A DNA stretch of 64,000 nt from Microbacterium sp. BLY (GCF_017939615.1 NZ_JAGKSR010000001.1:2480001-2544000), one strand, 5' to 3'. Numbered from the stretch's first letter, positions 9,069-23,173 are shown. Notes: generated from the letters alone by a model not told the origin. A program made the numbers and translations.

Positions 9069-9497
9069 ATGAGCGAGGTCGCCACCAGCGAAGGACTCGA
9101 GTGGGCCGCCGCCCGCGGCATGGGAGCCCTGGCCGAGAAGATGGGCATGGAGTTCATCGAGTTCGGCGTGGACCGGTGCGTGGCGACCATGCCGGTCGAG
9201 GGCAACACCCAGCCGGTCGGCCTCATGCACGGCGGTGCGTACGTCGTCCTCGGAGAGTCACTCGGGTCCATGGCGGCCAATCTGCATGCGGGAGCGGGCC
9301 GCCTCGCGGTCGGCGTCGACATCAACGCCACCCACACCCGCTCGGCCACCTCGGGCATCGTGACCGGCGTCTGCACGCCCGTCCATCTGGGCCGCAGCAT
9401 CACGGTGCACGAGATCGTCGTCACCGACGATCAGGGACGCCGCTGCTCGACCATCCGGATCACCAACATGATCAAGGACGCTCCCGCCGAGCGCTGA
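9069..9497 (+). CDS. PaaI/YdiI-type hotdog-fold thioesterase
   Basis: A 142-residue hotdog thioesterase on the plus strand. The catalytic region LMHGGAYVVLGESLGS (residues 52-67), with His54-Gly-Gly and Glu63, is the PaaI / 1,4-dihydroxy-2-naphthoyl-CoA hydrolase signature, and INATHTRSA and GRSITVHEIVV supply the following strands. Family members hydrolyse acyl-CoA thioesters, and this subtype often serves menaquinone synthesis or aromatic degradation, but no such genes are here. The ATG at 9069 is chosen because AGAGGAGG lies 4-12 bases upstream; the overlapping ATG at 9065 is in another frame. The 3' end overlaps the convergent acetyltransferase gene by 26 bases. Confidence 0.92.
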   Translation: MSEVATSEGLEWAAARGMGALAEKMGMEFIEFGVDRCVATMPVEGNTQPVGLMHGGAYVVLGESLGSMAANLHAGAGRLAVGVDINATHTRSATSGIVTGVCTPVHLGRSITVHEIVVTDDQGRRCSTIRITNMIKDAPAER

Positions 9498-10035
9498 GCG
9501 GCTCCTCCAGCAGCAGCTGGAACAGGATGTGGTCCTGCCACTCGCCGGCGATCCGCAGATACTTCGGCGCGACCCCGATCCGCTCGAAGCCGTTCGCAGT
9601 GAGGACCCGCTGCGACGCCATGTTGTGCAGCAGGGTCGATGCCTGCAGCCGGTGGAGCCGCAGCTCGTCCCTGGCATGGGTCGCGACCAGCGCGACCGCG
9701 CGGCGGGCCAGACCCCGGCGCAGCCGGGAGGCGTCGATCCAGTACCCGAGATCCGCACTCCAGAACGCGCCGCGAACGATCGTGTTGAGGTTCATACGAC
9801 CGCGGATCTCTCCGTCGTCGGACAGGATCACGAATCGGAGACTGCGACCGAGCGCGGCCTCGGCGACGCACTGCTGCGCGTTCTGTTCCTGCCACTCCTC
9901 CGAGAAGAAGGCCTCGGTGCGCGTCGGCTCCCACGGGGCCAGATGCTCCCTGTTGGCGCGGTAGGCGCGCGCCAAGGCGGCGCCGTCACCGGAGCGGACA
10001 GGGCGCAACACGTGCTCGGCATCGACCCGGAGCAC
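9472..10035 (-). CDS. GNAT acetyltransferase, RimJ/RimL-like
   Basis: A 187-residue GNAT protein of the RimJ/RimL subgroup: LRPVRSGDGAALARAY at the start, GRMNLNTIVRGAF in the central sheet, LGYWIDASRLRRGLARRA (about 116-133) carrying the acetyl-CoA binding loop, and LTANGFERIGVAPKYL near the C-terminus. These enzymes acetylate N-terminal residues of ribosomal proteins or small amines; the target here is unknown. The frame starts at a GTG with AGGACG about eight bases before it, ten bases after the response-regulator gene, so the two are probably cotranscribed. Its end lies within the convergent thioesterase gene. Confidence 0.88.
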   Translation of the reverse strand: MLRVDAEHVLRPVRSGDGAALARAYRANREHLAPWEPTRTEAFFSEEWQEQNAQQCVAEAALGRSLRFVILSDDGEIRGRMNLNTIVRGAFWSADLGYWIDASRLRRGLARRAVALVATHARDELRLHRLQASTLLHNMASQRVLTANGFERIGVAPKYLRIAGEWQDHILFQLLLEEPLSARRERP

Positions 10036-10045
10036 CGGAGGCGTC

Positions 10046-10663
10046 CTACTTCTTGGGCGCGAGCTGCTCGATGATCGCCTTGGCGACGTCCTGCATCGTC
10101 AGGCGACGGTCCATCGACGCCTTCTGGATCCAGCGGAAAGCCTCGGGCTCGCTCAGGCCCATCTTCTCGTTCAGCAGCCCCTTGGCGCGATCGACCAGCT
10201 TGCGGGTCTCGAAGCGCTCGACCATGTCGGCGACCTCGGCCTCGAGCGTGATGATCTGCTCGTGACGGGCCAGCGCGATCTCGATCGCCGGGAGGAGGTC
10301 GTTCGGGGTGAAGGGCTTCACCACGTACGCCAGGGCCCCGGCCTCGCTCGCACGCTCGACGAGCTCCTTCTGGCTGAAGGCCGTGAGCAGCACGACCGGT
10401 GCGATGTTGCCCTTGTGCAGCTTCTCGGCGGCGCTGATGCCGTCGAGCTGGGGCATCTTCACGTCCATGATGACGAGGTCGGGACGCAGCTCGGTCGCGA
10501 GGGCCACCGCCGTCTCACCGTCGCCGGCCTCACCGACGACATCGAAGCCGTTGTCGCGGAGGATCTCGACGATGTCGAGACGGATCAGCGACTCGTCTTC
10601 GGCGACGACGACGCGTCGGGGTGCGGATGCCGTGGGCTGCTCAGCCTGTTCTTGCTCGGTCAC
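10046..10663 (-). CDS. pdtaR: ANTAR-domain response regulator, PdtaR-like antiterminator
   Basis: A 205-residue two-domain regulator. Residues 17-135 form a CheY-like receiver with acidic pocket AEDES (21-25), phosphoacceptor Asp67 in IMDVKMP and conserved Lys in YVVKPF. Residues about 145-205 form an ANTAR RNA-binding domain (ETRKLVDRAKGLLNEKMGLSEPEAFRWI). ANTAR proteins bind paired hexanucleotide-loop hairpins in nascent RNA and prevent termination once phosphorylated. Placement between pyk and polA matches mycobacterial PdtaR, whose partner kinase PdtaS is encoded elsewhere; no kinase is in this window. The start is a GTG. An N-terminal leader of about 15 residues, rich in Gln, Ala and Glu, precedes the receiver. 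Confidence 0.93.
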   Translation of the reverse strand: MTEQEQAEQPTASAPRRVVVAEDESLIRLDIVEILRDNGFDVVGEAGDGETAVALATELRPDLVIMDVKMPQLDGISAAEKLHKGNIAPVVLLTAFSQKELVERASEAGALAYVVKPFTPNDLLPAIEIALARHEQIITLEAEVADMVERFETRKLVDRAKGLLNEKMGLSEPEAFRWIQKASMDRRLTMQDVAKAIIEQLAPKK

Positions 10664-10763
10664 CCCTCCATCCTAACGGAGACGTCCGCTCCCCCGGCTG
10701 AAGAGCGCGGGCGCGCGAGGAACCCTCCCTCGTCTGCGCTACAGTCGAAGTCGCGAGACACGG

Positions 10764-10849
10764 GCCGGCGTGGCGGAATGGCAGACGCGGAGCACTCAAA
10801 ATGCTTTGTCCGAGAGGGCGTGTGGGTTCGAGTCCCACCGCCGGCACCA
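10764..10849 (+). tRNA. tRNA-Leu, anticodon CAA
   Basis: A class II tRNA with an encoded CCA end. The acceptor arms GCCGGCG (10764-10770) and CGCCGGC (10839-10845) pair over seven bases. The anticodon stem GAGCA/TGCTT closes the loop CTCAAAA, giving anticodon CAA, which reads UUG. A long variable arm follows, and the T arm is GTGGG-TTCGAGT-CCCAC. The discriminator is A and CCA is at 10847-10849. TACAGT about 30 bases upstream could be a -10 element, but I see no matching -35. It is one of only four plus-strand genes in the window and lies between minus-strand genes. Confidence 0.97.
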
Positions 10850-10870
10850 CGATCTCGCGCCTCTGACCCC

Positions 10871-11581
10871 TCACTCGGCGAGGGCGGCCAGCTCGGCGAG
10901 AACCCGCGGGTGGGCGAGGATACGGAAGTGCCCGCCCGTCTCCAGCACGACGTTCTTGGCCCCCGGCAGTTCGCTGCCCTCGGGGATGTGCGGATCGAAA
11001 GCGGCGTAGATCGAGACGATGCGCGCGTTCACGGCGAGTTCGCGATTCAAGGCCACGATCGAGGGATCGTCCGGCGAGAACGCCCGCAGCACCCGGCCGG
11101 GCAGCAGCCGCGCGTACCGGGAGCCGCCGAACGGCGTGGCGATGGCGAGCATGCCGCGGATCCGCCCTCCCTCCGGGCCGGTCATCACGAGCTTCCCGGC
11201 GAGGCCCCCCTTGCTGTGCGCGACGAGGATGACGCCGGAGAGGTCGTGCGCGCGCAGGTAGTCGGCCACCTGATCTGCTTCGTCCTGCACCGGGAACCGG
11301 TTGCGGCGCAGTGCGTCCACGACGTGCACGGGGTGGCCCCGGTCGTGCAGCGCCACGATGAGCGGCTCCAGGAAGCGCCAGGTCTCGTAGACGCCGGCGA
11401 GGACGACGATCGGGGCGCGCGCTCCGGTGGCGAAGTCGTCGGCCTGATCCCGGCCGAAGAACGCGCGGACCTGCCAGAACCCCGCATACGCGTAGTCCGC
11501 GACCCACCAGCCCAGCCTCCTCAGGACGCCGATGGTGTCCTCCCCCGCCGGGCGGACGCGGTGGGCACCACGGTCGGCCAT
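10871..11581 (-). CDS. Alpha/beta-fold lipase-like hydrolase
   Basis: A 236-residue alpha/beta hydrolase. The nucleophile elbow is LVAHSKGGLAG with Ser123, a GxSxG variant with Ala first, as seen in triacylglycerol-lipase and PGAP1-like families. A candidate acid lies in AAFDPHIPEGSE and the catalytic His in ETGGHFRILAHP near the C-terminus. No signal peptide is visible, although residues 23-42 are aromatic and hydrophobic (WWVADYAYAGFWQVRAFF) and may contact membrane. I place the start at the ATG at 11581, which overlaps the previous gene by 61 bases; a longer frame to 11839 is wholly inside that gene and its extra residues look noncoding. Substrate unknown. Confidence 0.82.
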   Translation of the reverse strand: MADRGAHRVRPAGEDTIGVLRRLGWWVADYAYAGFWQVRAFFGRDQADDFATGARAPIVVLAGVYETWRFLEPLIVALHDRGHPVHVVDALRRNRFPVQDEADQVADYLRAHDLSGVILVAHSKGGLAGKLVMTGPEGGRIRGMLAIATPFGGSRYARLLPGRVLRAFSPDDPSIVALNRELAVNARIVSIYAAFDPHIPEGSELPGAKNVVLETGGHFRILAHPRVLAELAALAE

Positions 11582-12327
11582 GCTCCCGCCGTGTGGGCGA
11601 GGATCGCCGATGCCACGGCACGCGGTGCGGACTGCTGCGCGACGTGGTGATGCCCGGGGATCTCCACCAGTCGGGACATGGCCGCCGCGTCGCGCAGACG
11701 ACGGCACCATGCGCGTCCGGCGATCGGATCCTCGCTCCCCCGCACGACCAGGACCGGCATCGTGAGTGCCGCGATCCGTCCCTCCAACGGGTAGGCCAGC
11801 ATGTGCCGTGCCTGGCGCAGGTACCACCGCACGCCGCACCGGAGGTAGTCGGTGAAGACGACCGTGTTGATCGAGGGTGTCTCACCCAGGGTGTCGAGCG
11901 CGAGCGCCCGCGCCTGTGCGCCGAGCGACCGGTGCTCGTCGTCGACGACGGGTCCGATCGGGACGACCGCACGGACATACTCGGGATGCCGCAGCGCCGT
12001 CTCGGCGGCCCACTGCACCCCCATCGAATGGCCGACCAGCACGACCCGATCGTCGTCGAGACTCGCGATGGCCTGTGCGAGACCCGCCGCCATCTGCGGG
12101 ATGGAGACGTCGAAACGCGGCTTGGGCAGGCCGCCGAAGCCGGGGAGGTCGACGGAGACCACGCGGGTCGTGGCCGCGAGCACGTCGTGCAGGCGCGACA
12201 GGTACCGGTGGGACATCCCGATGCCGTGCACGAGCACCACGGTCGGGGCGTGGCTGTCGGCGGGCCGCGGACTCTCCAGGATGCGGAACGTCAGCCCGGA
12301 GGTGACGAGGAGGCGACGGAGGACCAT
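11521..12327 (-). CDS. Alpha/beta-fold hydrolase
   Basis: A 268-residue alpha/beta hydrolase of the standard esterase type. VLVHGIGMSHR (about 32-41) forms the oxyanion-hole region, LVGHSMGVQWA holds nucleophile Ser101, VVRGSEDPIAG carries the acid and IPGHHHVAQ the catalytic His. All parts of the triad are recognisable. The C-terminal 25 residues (TVVPTASARRGRTPSAS end) are low complexity and lie over the start of the next gene. The two hydrolases overlap by 61 bases and are presumably made from one transcript. The sequence does not reveal whether this is an esterase, haloperoxidase-like enzyme or lactonase. Confidence 0.87.
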   Translation of the reverse strand: MVLRRLLVTSGLTFRILESPRPADSHAPTVVLVHGIGMSHRYLSRLHDVLAATTRVVSVDLPGFGGLPKPRFDVSIPQMAAGLAQAIASLDDDRVVLVGHSMGVQWAAETALRHPEYVRAVVPIGPVVDDEHRSLGAQARALALDTLGETPSINTVVFTDYLRCGVRWYLRQARHMLAYPLEGRIAALTMPVLVVRGSEDPIAGRAWCRRLRDAAAMSRLVEIPGHHHVAQQSAPRAVASAILAHTAGAWPTVVPTASARRGRTPSAS

Positions 12328-12392
12328 GGCAGCACGCTAACCGAGGTCGCCGTCACGGCCGAGAGGCTTGACGACCCGCCCCGGAGATGACA

Positions 12393-12424
12393 GAGAGGGG
12401 CGGGGCCGAAGCCCCGCCCCTCTC
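12393..12424 (-). terminator. Perfect 14-bp GC-rich hairpin after pyk
   Basis: GAGAGGGGCGGGGC and its exact complement GCCCCGCCCCTCTC are separated by the four-base loop CGAA. The hairpin starts 14 bases past the pyk stop codon. There is no T-tract after it, which is common for actinobacterial terminators, so the call rests on stem strength and position between pyk and the hydrolase gene. Confidence 0.85.
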
Positions 12425-12437
12425 GGAACGTCCTGCG

Positions 12438-13889
12438 TCAGACGCCGGCCTTGTAGATCGGTGCCGCGCCACGGAGCGCATCGCCGACCTTGTGCACGCG
12501 CAGGTCGTTCGTGGAACCGATGATCCCGGGAGGGGACCCGGAGATGACGACGACCTTGTCCCCCTCGACGGCGAGGCCGTTCTCGAGGAGGTACTCGTCC
12601 ACCTGGTGGTACATGAGGTCGGTGTGCTGCACCATGTCGACGAGCGTGGAGCGCAGGCCCCAGGTCAGCGCCATGCGGCGACGGATCCCCGGCTCCGGCG
12701 TGAAGGCCAGCATCGGGATGCGAGAACGCAGGCGCGACAGGCGGCGCGCCGAGTCACCGGACTGCGTGAACACGCAGAGGAACTTGGCGTCGACGAACTC
12801 CGCGACCTCGAGCGCGGCGAGGGTGATCGCCCCGCCCTGGGTGCGGGGCTTCGTCGTGAGCGGCAGGATGCGCTCCAGGCCGTGCTCCTCGGTCGACTCG
12901 ATGATCCGGGCCATCGTCTCGACGACGACGACCGGGTAGTCGCCCACGCTGGTCTCGCCCGAGAGCATGACCGCGTCGGCGCCGTCGAGGACGGCGTTGG
13001 CGACGTCGGAGGTCTCGGCGCGGGTCGGCACCGGGCTGTTGATCATCGACTCGAGCATCTGCGTCGCCACGATGACCGGCTTGGCGTTGCGACGGGCCAG
13101 CTCGACGGCACGCTTCTGCACGATCGGGACGGCCTCGAGGGGCAGCTCCACGCCGAGGTCGCCACGGGCGACCATGATGCCGTCGAACGCGTCGACGATC
13201 TCCTCCAGCGCGTCCACCGCCTGCGGCTTCTCGATCTTGGCGATGACGGGGACGCGGACGCCCTCCTCCGCCATGATCTCGTGCACGCGGGTCACGTCCG
13301 AGGCGTTGCGCACGAACGAGAGCGCGATGAGGTCGGCTCCGGTCCGCAGGCCCCAGCGCAGGTCGTCCTCGTCCTTCTCGCTGAGCGCGGGGACGTTCAC
13401 GGCGACACCGGGGAGGTTGATGCCCTTGTTGTTCGAGACGGCACCGGCCACGACGACGCGGGTGGTGACGGTCACGCCGTCCGTCTCGACGACCTCGACC
13501 CGGACCTTGCCGTCGTCGATCAGCAGGAAGTCGCCGGGCTTGACGTCCTGGGGAAGGCCCTTGAATGTGGTGCCGCAGATCTCCCTGTTGCCGATGATGT
13601 CCTCGGTGGTGATCTTGAAGATGTCGCCCTTGGCGAGCTCGTAGGGCCCGTCCTCGAATCGGCCGAGACGGATCTTCGGGCCCTGGAGGTCGACGAGGAT
13701 CGCGACCGCACGGCCGGAGTCCTCCGCCGCACGACGGACGTTCGCGTAGTTGTTCTCGTGCACGGAGTAGTCGCCGTGGCTGAGGTTCAGTCGAGCGACG
13801 TCCACACCCGCATCGATCAGTGCGCGCACCGTCTCATACGTGGAAGTGGCGGGGCCCAGGGTGGCGACGATTTTCGCGCGTCTCAACAT
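12438..13889 (-). CDS. pyk: Pyruvate kinase
   Basis: A 483-residue pyruvate kinase, converting phosphoenolpyruvate and ADP to pyruvate and ATP at the end of glycolysis. It begins MLRRAKIVATLGPATS, followed by VARLNLSHGDY, the PKIRLG substrate segment, the signature FVRNASDV, the active-site IAKIEKPQAVDALEEI with the catalytic Lys, ARGDLGVELP, and the metal/nucleotide loop ATQMLESMI with DGADAVMLSGETSVG. The C-terminal allosteric domain is complete (VVISGSPPGI near the end). The length is normal. A strong hairpin follows. It is read separately from gltD, whose stop lies 53 bases upstream of this start. Confidence 0.97.
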   Translation of the reverse strand: MLRRAKIVATLGPATSTYETVRALIDAGVDVARLNLSHGDYSVHENNYANVRRAAEDSGRAVAILVDLQGPKIRLGRFEDGPYELAKGDIFKITTEDIIGNREICGTTFKGLPQDVKPGDFLLIDDGKVRVEVVETDGVTVTTRVVVAGAVSNNKGINLPGVAVNVPALSEKDEDDLRWGLRTGADLIALSFVRNASDVTRVHEIMAEEGVRVPVIAKIEKPQAVDALEEIVDAFDGIMVARGDLGVELPLEAVPIVQKRAVELARRNAKPVIVATQMLESMINSPVPTRAETSDVANAVLDGADAVMLSGETSVGDYPVVVVETMARIIESTEEHGLERILPLTTKPRTQGGAITLAALEVAEFVDAKFLCVFTQSGDSARRLSRLRSRIPMLAFTPEPGIRRRMALTWGLRSTLVDMVQHTDLMYHQVDEYLLENGLAVEGDKVVVISGSPPGIIGSTNDLRVHKVGDALRGAAPIYKAGV

Positions 13890-13942
13890 GTCTCCAGGGT
13901 AGAAGTGGGGGATTACGAACAGGCGACACTGCCGGCCTCAGC

Positions 13943-15401
13943 CTACGCGGGCTGGAGGCCGATCGCGACATCGCTCGGGCGCACCGGCTCCGGCAGCACG
14001 GTGGTGCCCATGAGGAAGCGGTCGACGTTCGCCGCCGCCGCACGGCCTTCCGCGATGGCCCAGACGATGAGGGACTGACCGCGCCCCGCGTCACCCGCCA
14101 CGAACACGCCGGGGATCGACGACTCGTAGCTCGCGGCCCGGCGGAAGGCGCCGCGGTCGGTCACCTCCGGTCGGGTGTCCTCGGTGTAGCCGTCCTGCTC
14201 CGGCCCGGTGAAGCCCATCGCGATGAGCACCAGGTCAGCCGGGATCTCCCGCTCCGTGCCGCTCTTGGGCACGCGGCGACCGTCGATGTACTCGGTCTCG
14301 GCGACGCGCAGCGCGCGCACCTCGCCGACGTCGTTCGACAGGAACTCCACGGTGGAGGCGAGGAAGACCCGCTCCCCGCCTTCCTCATGCGCCGAGGCGA
14401 CCTCGAAGATCGTCGGCATCATGGGCCACGGCTGGTGGTCCGGGCGCGTCTCGCTCGGCTGCTTGCCGATCGCGAGGTTCGTCACGCTGAGCGCTCCCTG
14501 CCGATGCGCGGTGCCGATGCAGTCGGCGCCGGTGTCGCCGCCGCCGATGACGATGACGTGCTTGCCCTCGGCGGTGATCTGGTCGGGCACGGTGTCGCCG
14601 GCGACCGCGTGGTTCGACTCCACGAGGTACTCCATCGCGAAGTGGACGCCGTCGAGGTCGCGACCAGGGATCGGCAGGTCGCGCGGAACGGTGGCACCGG
14701 TCGCGATCACGACCGCGTCGTACCGGGCGCGCAGGTCGGCCCAGGAGATGTCCTTGCCGATCTCGACACCGGCGCGGAAGCGCGTGCCCTCCTCCTGCAT
14801 CTGCCGCAGCCGGGCTTCGAGCTGCGTCTTCTCCATCTTGAAGTCCGGGATGCCGTAGCGCAGCAGGCCGCCGATGCGGTCGTCCCGCTCGAAGACGGCG
14901 ACGGTGTGACCGGCGCGGGTGAGCTGCTGGGCGGCCGCGAGGCCGGCGGGGCCCGAGCCCACGACCGCCACGGTCTTGCCCGTCAGCCGCTCCGGCGGCT
15001 CCGGCTCGACCCAGCCCTTGGCGAAGGCCTCATCGATGATGGAGACCTCGATCTGCTTGATCGTGACGGCCGGCTGGTTGATGCCGAGCACGCAGGAACT
15101 CTCGCACGGGGCCGGGCAGAGGCGGCCGGTGAACTCCGGGAAGTTGTTCGTCGCGTGCAAGCGCTCGATCGCCGCGCGACCCTCGCCGCGCCACGTGAGG
15201 TCGTTCCATTCCGGGATGAGGTTGCCGAGCGGGCAGCCGGAGTGGCAGAACGGGACCCCGCAGTCCATGCAGCGGCTGGCCTGGCGGCGCAGCACTGCCT
15301 TGTCGCCGGGCTCGTACACCTCTTTCCAGTCCATGATGCGCACGGGCACCGGACGGCGAGCGGGAAGCTCCCGCTCGGTCACCTTCAGAAAGCCTTTGGG
15401 A

Positions 15402-15409
<8 letters not shown>
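13943..15409 (-). CDS. gltD: Glutamate synthase (NADPH) small subunit
   Basis: A 488-residue GltD, the flavoprotein that passes electrons from NAD(P)H to the large subunit for reductive amination of 2-oxoglutarate by glutamine. The N-terminal iron-sulfur segment has [16 protein letters not shown] (about 47-62) and [13 protein letters not shown], which hold two [4Fe-4S] clusters. [13 protein letters not shown] is the FAD-binding dinucleotide fold and [10 protein letters not shown] the NAD(P)H fold; [14 protein letters not shown] ends the FAD site. The GTG start overlaps the gltB end by eight bases (GTGGCTGA), so the subunits are probably translationally coupled. The partner is GltB, directly upstream. 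Confidence 0.97.
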
Positions 15410-19979
<4,570 letters not shown>

Positions 19980-20051
19980 CAGTTACCGTCCTCAGATCTT
20001 CAGTGAAACCCGGGGACGTCGTCGGCCCGCTCGTTCAGTGCAATGGTTCTC

Positions 20052-20065
20052 CCGCCGCGAGGCGG
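20052..20065 (-). terminator. Short hairpin just after lgt
   Basis: CCGCC and GGCGG flank the four-base loop GCGA, starting three bases past the lgt stop codon. The five-pair stem is short and lacks a T-tract, so it is only a possible terminator separating lgt from gltB. Confidence 0.35.
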
Positions 20066-20068
20066 CGT

Positions 20069-21094
20069 TTATCGGGAGCCGTCCCCGCTCGAGGGAGCAG
20101 CGCTTGTGGCAGTGGCTCCGGCGGCGACTTCTTCGGCCGGAGGCTCGCTCACGTCCACGAAATCAGAGGGATTGTCCTGCGATTGTACATCAGCGTCCAG
20201 GTCCTTCCGTCCGCGGCCCGGCCGGTACGGCGAGGGCTCGAGGCCGGGGTGACGACGGGTCTGCACCACGAGGATGACCAGTCCCACCACCACGCCGATG
20301 ATCGCGGCCCAGACGTTGCTACGCAGACCGAGGATGATCTCGCTCGGGTCGATGCGGATCGACTCCCACAGGATGCGACCGGCGCTGTACCAGATGAGGT
20401 AGATCGCGAAGAGGCGTCCCCACTGGAAGAACAGCTTGCGGCCGAGCCAGAGCAGGACGAGGACGCCGAGCCCGTTCCAGATGACCTCGTAGAGGAAGGT
20501 CGGGTGGAAGAGCGTCCCCTCGGGGAGGCCGGGAGGGAAGGCCGAGTTGGTCGACTCGATCTCCAGTCCCCAGGGCAACGTCGTCGGCAGACCGTAGAGC
20601 TCGTGGTTGAACCAGTTGCCGAACCGGCCCATCGCCTGCGCGAGCAGCAGCCCGGGGGCGAGGGCGTCGGCGAACGTCCAGAACCGGATACCGGTCCACC
20701 GGCAGCCGAGGTACGCGCCCACGGCGCCGCCGATAAGGGCGCCGAAGATGGCGATGCCACCCTCCCAGATCGCCCAGACCGAGCCCGGCTCGAACGGGTT
20801 CCAGGTGTTCTTCCCCTCCCCGAAGTAGAAGTTCGGGTGGGTGAGCACGTGGAAGATGCGCGCGCCGATGATCGCGAGCGGCACCGCGAGGATCGAGATG
20901 TCGATGACCACCCACGGCTCCGCGCCCCGCTTGGTGAGGCGGTGGTTGGTCATCAGCGCCGCGGCGATGATGCCGGCGATGATGCAGAGAGCGTAGAAGT
21001 GGATCCGGAGCGGACCGAGGTCGATGTACGACACGGGCGGGCTCGGGATGCTGGCGAGCACGCCGGCGGCGGTGCTGTGGAGCGCGGAGGACAT
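20069..21094 (-). CDS. lgt: Prolipoprotein diacylglyceryl transferase
   Basis: A 341-residue Lgt, the integral membrane enzyme that moves a diacylglyceryl group from phosphatidylglycerol to the lipobox cysteine of prolipoproteins. About seven membrane helices are visible from IHFYALCIIAGIIAAAL through AAIIGVVVGLVILVV. The signature AMGRFGNWFNHELYG is present with its catalytic Arg, and HPTFLYEVIWN matches the second conserved region. The last 60-70 residues are a charged, acidic cytoplasmic tail (DVQSQDNPSDFVDVSEPP), longer than in E. coli Lgt and common in actinobacteria. The ATG at 21094 lies ten bases after trpA, so it ends the trp gene run. Confidence 0.95.
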   Translation of the reverse strand: MSSALHSTAAGVLASIPSPPVSYIDLGPLRIHFYALCIIAGIIAAALMTNHRLTKRGAEPWVVIDISILAVPLAIIGARIFHVLTHPNFYFGEGKNTWNPFEPGSVWAIWEGGIAIFGALIGGAVGAYLGCRWTGIRFWTFADALAPGLLLAQAMGRFGNWFNHELYGLPTTLPWGLEIESTNSAFPPGLPEGTLFHPTFLYEVIWNGLGVLVLLWLGRKLFFQWGRLFAIYLIWYSAGRILWESIRIDPSEIILGLRSNVWAAIIGVVVGLVILVVQTRRHPGLEPSPYRPGRGRKDLDADVQSQDNPSDFVDVSEPPAEEVAAGATATSAAPSSGDGSR

Positions 21095-21104
21095 GAGTGC
21101 GATC

Positions 21105-21908
21105 CTACTTCTCTGAGACGAAGCGCGCCGACGCGGTGCCGGCGGCCAGGGTACGGGTGACCTCGGCGAGGGCGGGCACGCCGCCGTCGCGGAGGGCGCG
21201 GACGAGGGCGGTGCCGACGATGGCGCCGTCGGCGTACTCCGAGACGCCGGCGATCTGCTCAGGCGAGGAGATGCCGATGCCCACGCACGCGCGGCGGGCG
21301 CCGTGGTCGCGCAGCCGCGACACCAGGGTGCGGGCCGCGCGGTCGAGCTCGGCGCGCTCCCCCGTGATGCCCATGGTCGACACCGTGTAGACGAAGCCGG
21401 TCGACGAGCGCACGACGAGTCCGAGGCGCTCGTCGGAGGAGGTCGGAGCGGCGAGGAACACCCGGTCGAGACCGAGACGCTCGCTGGCAGCGATCCACTC
21501 CCCCGCGGCCTCCGGCGTGATGTCCGGGGTGATGAGACCGGCGCCGCCCGCGGCGAGCAGATCCTCCGCATAGCGGTCCACGCCGTACTGCAGCACGGGA
21601 TTCCAGTAGGTCATCACCAGGACGGGGACGTCGGTCGCCGCGGTGATCGCGCGGATCGCCGTGAAGAGGTCCTTCATGCGGAAGCCGGCGGCGAGGGCCT
21701 TGGTGGTCGCCTCCTGGATGATGGCGCCGTCCATGACGGGATCGCTGTAGGGCGGCCCGAGCTCGATGATGTCGACGCCGTTCTCGGCGAGGGCGATGGC
21801 GGCCTGGATGCTCGTCTCCAGGTCCGGGAAGCCGACGGGAAGGTAGCCGACGAAGGCGCTGCGGCCGGCGTCGTGCGCGCGCTGGATGGCCTGTTCGACG
21901 CGGCTCAC
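21105..21908 (-). CDS. trpA: Tryptophan synthase alpha subunit
   Basis: A 267-residue TrpA, which cleaves indole-3-glycerol phosphate to indole and glyceraldehyde 3-phosphate. [14 protein letters not shown] is near the start; [15 protein letters not shown] carries the catalytic Glu and Asp and is followed by [23 protein letters not shown] and [27 protein letters not shown] form the phosphate-binding end of the barrel. Length is typical. The GTG start overlaps the trpB stop as GTGA, so the alpha and beta subunits of the enzyme complex are probably made in step. lgt follows after ten bases. Confidence 0.97.
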   Translation of the reverse strand: MSRVEQAIQRAHDAGRSAFVGYLPVGFPDLETSIQAAIALAENGVDIIELGPPYSDPVMDGAIIQEATTKALAAGFRMKDLFTAIRAITAATDVPVLVMTYWNPVLQYGVDRYAEDLLAAGGAGLITPDITPEAAGEWIAASERLGLDRVFLAAPTSSDERLGLVVRSSTGFVYTVSTMGITGERAELDRAARTLVSRLRDHGARRACVGIGISSPEQIAGVSEYADGAIVGTALVRALRDGGVPALAEVTRTLAAGTASARFVSEK

Positions 21909-23173
21909 AGCTGCGGCTCTCCCTTCGAGGCCGCTTCCTCGGCGGCGCTCTCCTCGGACACGTCGTGCGCGACGGCTTCCTCGTCGTAGAGCTCGAAGTA
22001 GCGGGCGGCGGTGTCCATGTCCTTGTCGCCACGGCCGGAGAGGCAGATCGCGATCAGCCCGTCCGGGCCGAGCTCGCGGCCGATCCGCAGCGCGCCGGCG
22101 AGGGCATGAGCCGACTCGATGGCGGGGATGATGCCCTCGGTCCTGCTGAGCAGCCGCAGGGCCTGCATGGCCTCGTCGTCCGTCGCCGGGATGTACTCAG
22201 CGCGCCCGATGTCCGCCAGCCAGGAGTGCTCGGGGCCGACGCCCGGGTAGTCGAGACCGGCGGAGATCGAGTGTGATTCGACGGTCTGGCCGTCCTCGTC
22301 CTGCAGCACGTACGTCTTCGCGCCGTGCAGCACGCCGGGGCGTCCGCGCTCGATGGACGCCGCGTGCTTGTCGGTGTCGACGCCGTCGCCGGCGGCCTCG
22401 ACGCCGTACAGCCGCACGCCCTCGTCGTCCAGGAACGCGTCGAACATGCCGATCGCATTGGACCCGCCGCCCACGCAGGCGACGACGGCGTCCGGAAGCC
22501 GGCCGACCTCGTCGAGGATCTGGGCACGGGCCTCTTCGCCGATGATCTTCTGGAAGTCGCGGACCATCGCCGGGAACGGGTGCGGGCCAGCGGCCGTGCC
22601 GAAGATGTAGTTGGTGGTCTCGACCGAAGCGACCCAGTCGCGGTACGCATCGTTGATCGCGTCCTTCAGGGTGCGCGAGCCGGAGGTGACCGCCACCACC
22701 TCGGCGCCCAGCAGCCGCATGCGAGCGACGTTCAGGGCCTGACGCTCGGTGTCGACCTCGCCCATGTAGATCGTGCAGTCGAGACCGAACAGCGCGGCCG
22801 CCGTCGCCGTGGCGACGCCGTGCTGACCCGCCCCTGTCTCGGCGATGACGCGCGTCTTGCCGAGACGCTTCGTCAGCAGCGCCTGACCCAGCACGTTGTT
22901 GATCTTGTGGGAGCCGGTGTGATTGAGGTCCTCGCGCTTGAGGAACACGCGCGCGCCACCGGCGTGCTCGGCGAACCGGGGCACCTCGGTGAGCGCGGAC
23001 GGTCGCCCGGCATAGGACGACAGCAGATGGGCGAGCTCGGCACGGAACTCCGGGTCGGCGGCGGCTTCCTCGTACGCGACCGTCAGCTCGTCGATCGCGG
23101 CGACCAGGGACTCCGGCATGTACCGCCCGCCGAAGTCGCCGAAGAACGGGCCATGCTGGTCGCGCAGACTCAC
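21905..23173 (-). CDS. trpB: Tryptophan synthase beta subunit
   Basis: A 422-residue TrpB, the pyridoxal-phosphate subunit that condenses indole with serine. [15 protein letters not shown] contains the PLP lysine (about residue 97), GAGQHG and [12 protein letters not shown] the substrate and phosphate loops, and the GRGDKD ending is the standard C-terminus. It starts with a GTG that overlaps the trpC stop codon by four bases (GTGA). An extension of about 30 residues follows the last conserved block, acidic and Ser/Ala-rich ([17 protein letters not shown]), a modest lineage-specific addition. It acts with TrpA, encoded next. Confidence 0.97.
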   Translation of the reverse strand: MSLRDQHGPFFGDFGGRYMPESLVAAIDELTVAYEEAAADPEFRAELAHLLSSYAGRPSALTEVPRFAEHAGGARVFLKREDLNHTGSHKINNVLGQALLTKRLGKTRVIAETGAGQHGVATATAAALFGLDCTIYMGEVDTERQALNVARMRLLGAEVVAVTSGSRTLKDAINDAYRDWVASVETTNYIFGTAAGPHPFPAMVRDFQKIIGEEARAQILDEVGRLPDAVVACVGGGSNAIGMFDAFLDDEGVRLYGVEAAGDGVDTDKHAASIERGRPGVLHGAKTYVLQDEDGQTVESHSISAGLDYPGVGPEHSWLADIGRAEYIPATDDEAMQALRLLSRTEGIIPAIESAHALAGALRIGRELGPDGLIAICLSGRGDKDMDTAARYFELYDEEAVAHDVSEESAAEEAASKGEPQL

